Shown here: piece after piece, positions 31,029-36,744 of the stretch
How the letters are laid out: every line of letters starts with the position of its first letter
How positions within the stretch are numbered: position 1 is the stretch's first letter
Source of the DNA: a virus
IMG/VR virus record: IMGVR_UViG_3300021356_000065
Location: 1-36,744 of that record
Strand: one strand, 5' to 3'
DNA length: 36,744 nt
Notes under the pieces: generated by a model
Told to the model about the DNA's origin: nothing
Database searches by the model: none
What the model saw: only the letters and a program-made list of their open reading frames with translations
Program-made: the position numbers and the translations under genes

Positions 31029-31480
31029 TGAAAAATATACTTAATAAATTATCAAAGATACAATCAAAGGTTGTATCCAATAAAGACAATATAAACAAGT
31101 TTGGTGGCTATGGCTATCGAACAAAGGAAGGTATTATTGCAGATACAAAACCAATCTGCGAAGAGTTCAATTGTGTGTTAATTGTATCTGACCAAGCTGA
31201 GATTATTGGCACATGGCAATACATAAAATCCACAGCATCACTAGTAGATTGTGAAACAAGTGAACAAATATCAGCATCAGCATATGCTCGTGAGCCGTTG
31301 ACACAGAAGGGTTTACAAGAACCACAAATGTCAGGCTCTGCTAGTAGCTATGCAGGTAAGTATGCTTTAGGAAATCTTTTGGCAATTTCGGATTCATCAC
31401 TTGACCCAGATGCAACGAATACACATGGTAAAACATCTAGAGCTAAAAAAGCTATAGTTGAAGATGAAGGTTTAATTTAA
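31028..31480 (+). CDS. erf: ERF-family single-strand annealing protein, 150 aa
   Basis: YGYRTKEGIIADTKPI (28-43), SAYAREPLTQKG (84-95) and GSASSYAGKYALGNLLAISD (103-122) are the ERF signatures, followed by a DPDATNTHG end. ERF proteins anneal complementary single strands in phage recombination. About 150 residues is on the short side. The gene is next to exonuclease and SSB-like genes. TAATG start overlap with the preceding gene. Confidence 0.9.
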   Translation: MKNILNKLSKIQSKVVSNKDNINKFGGYGYRTKEGIIADTKPICEEFNCVLIVSDQAEIIGTWQYIKSTASLVDCETSEQISASAYAREPLTQKGLQEPQMSGSASSYAGKYALGNLLAISDSSLDPDATNTHGKTSRAKKAIVEDEGLI

Positions 31481-31496
31481 TTGGAGAATAAAATTT

Positions 31497-31733
31497 ATGT
31501 CATACGATAACTCAAACAAAGGAGCGTTGTTCAAAAATGAAAAACAAAATGAACGACAGCCCGACCTGCGTGGCCCAGTTAATGTAGATGGTAAGGAATA
31601 CGAACTATCTGCTTGGCTGAAAAACAGCGAAAAAGCCGGCAAGTATTATTCACTTGCTGTTCAACCTAGAAAGGTTAATGGTGGTAGCTTGAAAGCTAAA
31701 GAATCGGATAACGATGAACCAATGCCATTCTAA
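31497..31733 (+). CDS. SSB-like mini-protein with acidic tail, 78 aa
   Basis: NKGALFKNEKQ (7-17), then RGPVNVDGKEYELSAWLK (25-42) and KYYSLAVQP (49-57), form a small beta-domain like DUF736-type phage proteins. The end DNDEPMPF is like the acidic SSB tip that ends in PF and recruits partners. GGAG lies about 11 bases before ATG. I infer single-strand DNA binding with ERF and exonuclease. Confidence 0.65.
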   Translation: MSYDNSNKGALFKNEKQNERQPDLRGPVNVDGKEYELSAWLKNSEKAGKYYSLAVQPRKVNGGSLKAKESDNDEPMPF

Positions 31734-32104
31734 TGCAAAATCTAGGCAAAGAAAAACAATCATTGCCTGATAGTGGGTCTAGAACTGCCTTCTCTACGGG
31801 GGCAGTTCGAGATGCCATGCAAGGTAAGGGAGTTCCTAGTATGATACCAACATGTGCTATTACGGCCGTGGCAAAAAGATTTGAAGATGGGGCATCTAAG
31901 TATGGGCCTGACAATTGGAGAAAAGGTATACCAACATCTAGGTATTGCGATGCTGCTTATAGGCATTTAATGGCTTGTAGAGATGGTAAAGTAGACGAAG
32001 ACCATTTTGGTGCAGTTCTTTGGAATATGTCATGTTGGCTTTGGACTTTACATGCTATTGAAGATGGTAAATTACCTAGGGAATTAGACGATATTTTAAG
32101 GTAA
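31733..32104 (+). CDS. dATP/dGTP diphosphohydrolase-like protein, 123 aa
   Basis: DSGSRTAFSTGAVRDAMQGKG (13-33), FEDGASKYGPDNWRKGIP (51-68), YRHLMACRDGKVDEDHFGAVLWN (76-98) match the phage family once called DUF5664 and now linked to dATP/dGTP diphosphohydrolase N-domains (MazG-like helical fold). E52, D53 and the DEDH (89-92) are candidate metal ligands. It could alter the nucleotide pool. No PurZ or polymerase accompanies it. Confidence 0.75.
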   Translation: MQNLGKEKQSLPDSGSRTAFSTGAVRDAMQGKGVPSMIPTCAITAVAKRFEDGASKYGPDNWRKGIPTSRYCDAAYRHLMACRDGKVDEDHFGAVLWNMSCWLWTLHAIEDGKLPRELDDILR

Positions 32105-32134
32105 GTATTTACCTAAATGTTATATTAATATTCT

Positions 32135-32332
32135 ATGCCTAAAGATATTATTAACACCCTAAGTGATGGTGTTGAGTTAGCAATATATCTCCAAGAGGAG
32201 CTTCGTGACTCAACAGAAATAAGTGAAAAAAGAAAACAAATAAAGTACCTAGGCCAATGCCTTGGTGCGATGATGGAACAAATAAGTGATTTTAAACAAC
32301 GAAGAGACGGGGAAGATACCAACGAACCTTGA
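32135..32332 (+). CDS. Small helical protein before helicase, 65 aa
   Basis: A charged helical protein (MPKDIINTLSDGVELAIYL...RRDGEDTNEP). It overlaps the helicase start by 47 bases. Adjacent position suggests a possible helicase accessory, as with small loaders, but there is no motif. Confidence 0.6.
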   Translation: MPKDIINTLSDGVELAIYLQEELRDSTEISEKRKQIKYLGQCLGAMMEQISDFKQRRDGEDTNEP

Positions 32333-33626
32333 TGCCGAAGAAAGGGTTTTAGCTACTTGCCTTAGAGATGGTAACTCAGATTTTTACGATAGTATAGCCA
32401 CTAAGCTAGAGGCTGAAGATTTCTATCTATATAAGCACCAGCTTATATACAAAAGTATTGCATCTATTGCACTAAATGGCCAAGAGCTTTCGGAAATTAC
32501 ATTAATCGAAGAGCTCAAGAAAAAATCAGAATTAGATGAGGTGGGTTCTGCATTAGATATTGTAGAGCTCATGGACAAAGCTGCTTCACCATTGCAAAGT
32601 CTTTCTTTGGTTAATATTATCAAAGAAAAGTCCAACCTCAGAAGGCTTATTAGAACTTGTAAGGTTGCATTAGAAAATGCCGAAGATGAATGCAAAAGCC
32701 CGGACGATATTAGGTCTTCTATAGAAGATGGACTTATGTCAATAGAGCTTGGCTCTAGCCAAGACATGAGCCTCAGAAACAGCGTAGAATTGCTTGAGGA
32801 AGAGATTGAATCTCAATTAGATGGTACATATAAGGAAGAGTCCATAAAGACCCATATAGACCACTTAGACGAGCGTCTAGGGGCAAATGGTGTAGGCCTT
32901 GGGGAGGTTGTTGTAATTTCAGCACCTACATCATGTGGAAAGTCACAATTAGCACTCAATATTGTCACAAGAGCAGCTATGAAAGATAATATATCATGTG
33001 GTATATTTAGCTTAGAAATGCCGCAAAAACAAGTGGCCAAAAGAATGCTTACCATAAAATCACAAGCCAACCTCAAGCAAATCAAGGATAGAGTCATAAA
33101 TGACAAAGCTATGTCTAGGGTAAGAGAAGGCTGTGAGCAACTCAAAGAGTTTCCATTGTACTCAATACATCATGTAAAGAATGTAAGTGAGCTATGTTCT
33201 TATGCTAGAACTATGGTTAGGAGACATGGTGTAAAACTTTTAGTTATAGATTATTTGCAACTCATACCTTGGGAGAACAAAAATATGTCTAAGAATGATG
33301 CTGTAGCAGACATATCTCATAGAATCAAGCAACTAGCACTTGAGCTAAACATAGGTATTTTGCTATTGAGCCAAGTTAATAGAGAAGGTGCTAAGAGAGA
33401 AGGTGGCCTAGCTATATATGATTTAAAGGATTCCGGGGACATAGAGAACGATGCAGATGTTATTATACTCATGTGGCCAGCGAATAATGACATAGAAGCA
33501 TCAAAAAATGTTGACTCCAATGGGGCTTTTATTAATATGAAATACAATATAGCAAAGAATCGAGAAGGAGAAAGAGATATTAAGGGGAACTTCAAGTTCT
33601 ATCATACCAAAGGTTTATTTTACTGA
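32286..33626 (+). CDS. dnaB: Replicative DNA helicase, DnaB family, 446 aa
   Basis: The N-terminal domain (15-150) has LDAEERVLATCLRDGN like other DnaB proteins. The motor has Walker A APTSCGKSQ (213-221), FSLEM (241-245), Walker B LLVIDYLQL (318-326), LLLSQVNR (359-366), the DLKDSGDIENDADVII segment (379-394; usual DLR is DLK here), and AKNREGERD near the end. The start is GTG 32286; no ATG fits before the conserved N-terminus. It unwinds DNA at the replication fork; no polymerase or separate primase is encoded. Confidence 0.9.
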   Translation: MILNNEETGKIPTNLDAEERVLATCLRDGNSDFYDSIATKLEAEDFYLYKHQLIYKSIASIALNGQELSEITLIEELKKKSELDEVGSALDIVELMDKAASPLQSLSLVNIIKEKSNLRRLIRTCKVALENAEDECKSPDDIRSSIEDGLMSIELGSSQDMSLRNSVELLEEEIESQLDGTYKEESIKTHIDHLDERLGANGVGLGEVVVISAPTSCGKSQLALNIVTRAAMKDNISCGIFSLEMPQKQVAKRMLTIKSQANLKQIKDRVINDKAMSRVREGCEQLKEFPLYSIHHVKNVSELCSYARTMVRRHGVKLLVIDYLQLIPWENKNMSKNDAVADISHRIKQLALELNIGILLLSQVNREGAKREGGLAIYDLKDSGDIENDADVIILMWPANNDIEASKNVDSNGAFINMKYNIAKNREGERDIKGNFKFYHTKGLFY

Positions 33627-33633
33627 GATTAAT

Positions 33634-33707
33634 TTGACATAGGTAGTCCATCTATTAAGACGATGGTGGGTTTTTTTTGTTTATATTCCCTTTCGCCGCC
33701 TATGTCA
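33634..33707 (+). terminator. Hairpins and T-run after helicase
   Basis: CCATC-TATTAAGAC-GATGG (33648-33666) precedes TTTTTTTT (33671-33678). An outer 9-base inverted repeat (TGACATAGG at 33635, CCTATGTCA at 33699) encloses it. The inner stem is short, so termination may be partial. Confidence 0.5.
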
Positions 33708-33726
33708 CCATTTTTTTAAAAAACAA

Positions 33727-33761
33727 TTGACACAATAAAAACAATAAACCAAGATTAAATC
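33727..33761 (+). promoter_or_regulatory. TTGACA box 35 bases before ATG
   Basis: TTGACA at 33727-33732 is 35 bases before ATG 33762. At 17 bases the -10 would be CAAGAT, weaker than at 24225 or 26233. Similar placement to the other two supports a common design. Confidence 0.4.
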
Positions 33762-33923
33762 ATGCAACCACTACCAGAAATTCTAGAGCAAGAAAGATTA
33801 CAAGTTAAAATAAACTTGATTCGAGATGAGTCTAGGCAAATCTCATACCAAATAGAACACCTACAAGAGAAAAGGAAAGCTCTTCAAGAGCAAAAGAAAA
33901 AACTCAAAGAAAGATTAGCGTAG
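33762..33923 (+). CDS. Small coiled-coil protein, 53 aa
   Basis: ATG 33762 to TAG 33923. The product is MQPLPEILEQERLQVKINL, then highly charged (SYQIEHLQEKRKALQEQKKK) with a heptad-like pattern, a likely coiled coil. Ends in ERLA. It is the last rightward gene and lies behind its own TTGACA box. Not recognised. Confidence 0.6.
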   Translation: MQPLPEILEQERLQVKINLIRDESRQISYQIEHLQEKRKALQEQKKKLKERLA

Positions 33924-33964
33924 GAAAAAATTTCCATTATCTGCTCGTTCATAAATAAAGGAAG

Positions 33965-34008
33965 CTCCTATTACCATTTAGTATTTGCTGGTAGTAGGAG
34001 TTTTTTTT
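33965..34008 (+). terminator. Strong terminator between convergent arms
   Basis: CTCCTATTACCA (33965-33976) pairs with TGGTAGTAGGAG (33989-34000), twelve pairs with one G-T, around a 12-base loop. It is followed by TTTTTTTT (34001-34008), which overlaps the stop codon of the leftward giant gene (34007-34009). It ends the rightward arm. Confidence 0.85.
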
Positions 34009-36744
34009 ATTTCATACCTTCTAGGCTTCTTAGAGTATTACCATTAGGTATAGTACCAAAGTCATTAGGTGCCGGGGCATTTCTCATGACATCCATGCCT
34101 TGGCTTACACCCTCTTGTATAGGTGCTCTTATACTATCAATCAATGATTGAGCTATAACTGATTGCTCATCTAGGTCTAATACATCTAGTAAAGCAGTAG
34201 GGTTTTGTGTTATCATAGCACTTTGCTGCAAAGCACTTAAACTTTCTAGCTCCCTTTGTCGAACACCATTAATGAAATTAGTTATAATATTTCCATCTCT
34301 AGCTCTTAACTCTTCTGCTTCTTTTTTGTATTCTTCGGTTTGACTATCTGCTGCCACATCAATACCTCTAGTAAGTAAGTATTTGCGAAGGTACATTGCA
34401 CTTTGAGCTTTCTCAACAGGTGTTTCAAATAATAACTTGTACAACTTAGGGTCTCTCATAGCATCACCAAGGATTCTATCCAGCTCACCCTTCTTCATGT
34501 CGGATAGAACTTCAAGAGTTTTTCTCTTTGCAAATGAAACAGCTTGCAAAGAAGCAGCTCCGGGGATTGCTTTACCAAATGCGGCACCATTCAAAATAGC
34601 CATCATTTGCTCACCTAAGGTTAAGTTAGACAACTCATCAAGGCTACCTTTTCTCCCCTTATAAAGATTGAAGGCCTTCACAGTTTCAGTAAACTTCTTT
34701 AATCTTTGTAATTCCCCAGGATTGAATATTTGTCTTAGGCCTTGGTATACTGATTTGTCTTTTAGTAAGTCATCAATAGTAGATAATTTAAAATCAGTTT
34801 TTGCAGTACCAATACTAACAAGAGTATCATATACAGAATCTTTTACACCTTGTAGAACATCACCTCTAGTAACACCAAGTTTTTCAAAAGAAGCATCAGG
34901 TGTAGCCTTAATTAAATCCATCAATTGCTTGACTTGCATTTTGGGGTCTCCTGCAAATAATATCTTTGACATTCTATCTTTGACAGGTGCATTAAAGAAT
35001 AAGTTGGCCGCTGCTTGGCTTTTTGTGCCAAATTGTGATGTAGCTGTTTCTAATATATCATCTGCTTGAGGTCTTAGTGCATCTGTCGCATTTACAGATG
35101 TTCTAAGTTGTAGCTTCAAACCTTTGAACTCAGGCAAATCTAATGTAGGTGCATGTTTGTTGAAAAAGGATTCTGCTAAATCTTTATCAATTACTCTTAC
35201 ACCATCTACATTCCTTGTGGCCTCTTGAACAAATAAGTTCTTAATATGTTCAGAATAAGCACCAATAACAGCTGGTACCCTAAATGTATCCTTGTAACTA
35301 ACTAATTCACCAGCTTTAGCGGCCTTTATAGCTTCTTGGAAATCTATCTTGCCATCGGTGTAATCACTAAAAACTTTGTCGAAACTAGTTTGTGGTCTTA
35401 CATTACCTTTATCTAGCAAACTACCAGCGAACCCACCATCAAATGTTTTGTATCCAATCCTAGAAGCATTTATAGCTCTCTTAAGGGCAACCCCAGCTCC
35501 GGGGATTTTATCCATGTCATCTAATATAGCTTTTCTGATTGCTGTGGTAGTTTGACTTAGGGTTGAGTTACCCTCTCGTCTAGCTAAGTCACCAATCTCG
35601 CCAAGTTTAGAATACAAAGCATGAAGCTCACCAACAGTTTGTGGCATTTTATCACCACCTAAAATCTTAACTGCCTCCTCTGGAATATCATCCATGTTGA
35701 TATTCTCAAACTTGTTAGCTCTTAAATTCTTAAATACTTGCTTTGTCTTAGATACATTTTGAGGTGAAAGAGTTTGAGCTAGATTTAAGTTCGGAGAGCT
35801 CCACAAGGATTCTAACCAAACATTGTAATCAACTTTAGATTCATTGATTGCATTAAATATAGCATTATTATATTCTTCACCAGTTGCTTGACCTTTCTTA
35901 AGTGCAGTAACTTGGTCTAGATTTCTTTTTGTATTTAGACTTAGAATAGTATCTATATTCTTTTGAGCTCTTTCTTTCTCGAACCTAATTAAGTCAACAA
36001 CATTATCTACCTTACTTGCATTTCTAAGAGTACCAGCTAATTCATTTAAATAGTTGATATCTCTTTCATTTAAATCAATCTTACCCGCACTTCTTTGTGC
36101 TATAATTTTTTCCAAGTAGGTGAGGCCTTTGTCTCCCGCAAGTATTTCAGCGGGTATATCTTCAAATATTGACTCAAATGGATTTTCTAAAACTTCATCT
36201 ATCTTAGCCGCGGCAGCTTTTGGATTGTCTACAATATCTTGTATATAGCTCGCAGCTCTATTCCAATCGACTTGTTTGTATTTTTCTATTAGGGCTGCAT
36301 TACTTGGGTCTAGCTTTAAAACTTTTGCATTGTTTGGCTCAATTAAAAATTTAGTAATCGCCATGGGTGTAAGTACTTGAGTAGCTACACCTCCACCAGC
36401 TTGTTGTAACTCACTACCACCCCTTGCAGCGATTTCAGTTTCAGCACCTACACCCAAGGCTTCAACACCAAGAACCTTCAAAGGTTTTTCTTTGATTTCC
36501 TTGTTCATCGACTGGAAGAATCTTTTTAGACCGGGGATGTATTTTCCTATAGCTTGAGTAAATCCATAGTAAGCAAAGTAACTAGCATACTCTCTAGTCT
36601 TGTTTCTAGCAATCTCGCTCCTAGTTTGTGGGTTTTCGATATTAGCCAATTCTGCTATATCTGCTTTTAGTCTTTGTGCTAATACTTTAGGGGCATATAG
36701 CTTAGCATTATAAGCAAATTCTCTACCATACCCAGCATCAGCTA
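34007..36744 (-). CDS. Very large late virion protein, C-terminal part (runs off right edge)
   Basis: The frame is open from the stop at 34007 to the window end. The first internal Met is at 36649 but is not the start. It continues in phase into 1095-1 (terminal overlap), giving about 1124 residues. The part seen is mostly helical and charged, rich in Leu, Lys, Asp and Ala, without recognisable catalytic motif, signal peptide or clear membrane helix. Near the start it shows LKRFFQSMNKEIKEKPLKVL and later segments such as FNAPVKDRMSKILFAGDP. The last residues are Gly/Asn-rich. Size and position argue for an internal or DNA-ejection protein. Confidence 0.8.
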   Translation of the reverse strand, partial: ADAGYGREFAYNAKLYAPKVLAQRLKADIAELANIENPQTRSEIARNKTREYASYFAYYGFTQAIGKYIPGLKRFFQSMNKEIKEKPLKVLGVEALGVGAETEIAARGGSELQQAGGGVATQVLTPMAITKFLIEPNNAKVLKLDPSNAALIEKYKQVDWNRAASYIQDIVDNPKAAAAKIDEVLENPFESIFEDIPAEILAGDKGLTYLEKIIAQRSAGKIDLNERDINYLNELAGTLRNASKVDNVVDLIRFEKERAQKNIDTILSLNTKRNLDQVTALKKGQATGEEYNNAIFNAINESKVDYNVWLESLWSSPNLNLAQTLSPQNVSKTKQVFKNLRANKFENINMDDIPEEAVKILGGDKMPQTVGELHALYSKLGEIGDLARREGNSTLSQTTTAIRKAILDDMDKIPGAGVALKRAINASRIGYKTFDGGFAGSLLDKGNVRPQTSFDKVFSDYTDGKIDFQEAIKAAKAGELVSYKDTFRVPAVIGAYSEHIKNLFVQEATRNVDGVRVIDKDLAESFFNKHAPTLDLPEFKGLKLQLRTSVNATDALRPQADDILETATSQFGTKSQAAANLFFNAPVKDRMSKILFAGDPKMQVKQLMDLIKATPDASFEKLGVTRGDVLQGVKDSVYDTLVSIGTAKTDFKLSTIDDLLKDKSVYQGLRQIFNPGELQRLKKFTETVKAFNLYKGRKGSLDELSNLTLGEQMMAILNGAAFGKAIPGAASLQAVSFAKRKTLEVLSDMKKGELDRILGDAMRDPKLYKLLFETPVEKAQSAMYLRKYLLTRGIDVAADSQTEEYKKEAEELRARDGNIITNFINGVRQRELESLSALQQSAMITQNPTALLDVLDLDEQSVIAQSLIDSIRAPIQEGVSQGMDVMRNAPAPNDFGTIPNGNTLRSLEGMK
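36287..36744. repeat. Terminal overlap, copy 2 (pairs with 1-458)
   Basis: This repeats the first 458 bases of the window with about 29 mismatches, all between the points equivalent to positions 47 and 331. Encoded differences are mostly conservative (for example Phe for Leu, Ala for Thr). See the entry for copy 1. Confidence 0.9.

Noticed and set aside
31733-32104. Evidence for a 2-aminoadenine (Z) genome
   Set aside because: Only the diphosphohydrolase-like protein is seen; no PurZ, DatZ-like phosphohydrolase or dedicated polymerase occurs in the window.
33663-33719. 18-codon ORF after the helicase gene
   Set aside because: It runs through the hairpin T-run and has no ribosome site or coding bias.

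Overview
This window reads as a nearly complete, AT-rich genome of a tailed, podovirus-like bacteriophage. It carries a small and a large terminase, portal, putative scaffold, major capsid protein, tail/nozzle and fibre proteins, a GH24-like lysozyme and a replication/recombination set. I see no rRNA, tRNA, CRISPR array, integrase, transposase, DNA polymerase or RNA polymerase gene. The first 458 bases recur at the end (36287-36744) without gaps but with about 29 mismatches, and the same minus-strand reading frame runs off both edges in phase. The simplest reading is a circularly assembled genome of about 36,286 bp whose two ends come from slightly different strains. The host is not identifiable. 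One protein ends in a PEP-CTERM-like signal (VPEPS, hydrophobic stretch, KRK), which points weakly to an exosortase-bearing Gram-negative host such as Verrucomicrobiota.

Layout. The late arm is entirely on the minus strand and is read from 22651 leftwards through position 1, then across the circle join to 36744-34007. Its order is packaging (TerS, a small protein, TerL, a small protein), portal, lysozyme-domain protein, a small protein, putative scaffold, capsid, putative head decoration protein, an attenuator-like hairpin, connector-like protein, large fibre protein with lectin-like modules, a run of small membrane and basic proteins (about 6.2-9.7 kb), a nozzle-like protein, a tail-collar protein, and three probable internal/ejection proteins. 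Genes are tightly packed, often with ATGA, TAATG or one-base junctions.

The early/middle arm is on the plus strand, 23010-33923. The first part (23.0-26.0 kb) is very AT-rich, encodes small unrecognised proteins and lacks Shine-Dalgarno sites. A repeat- and hairpin-rich non-coding stretch (25985-26245) precedes a cytosine-5 DNA methyltransferase. After several small genes comes a nucleic-acid module: PD-(D/E)XK exonuclease, a second nuclease-like protein, endonuclease VII-like nuclease, ERF annealing protein, an SSB-like mini-protein, a dATP/dGTP diphosphohydrolase-like protein and a DnaB-type helicase. With no phage polymerase visible, I infer that DNA synthesis uses host polymerase, with phage helicase loading and recombination.

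Control. The arms diverge from a 358-base non-coding region (22652-23009) holding two operator-like repeat pairs, a candidate leftward promoter and terminator-like hairpins. Three plus-strand genes have a TTGACA box 35-36 bases before ATG, implying very short or absent leaders. Two of these promoters are preceded by AGCTAA repeats. The arms converge at a strong terminator (33965-34008). Points most worth a second look are the PEP-CTERM-tailed phage protein in a translationally coupled three-gene cassette, the AGCTAA/TTGACA control elements, and the origin-like region at 26.0-26.2 kb.
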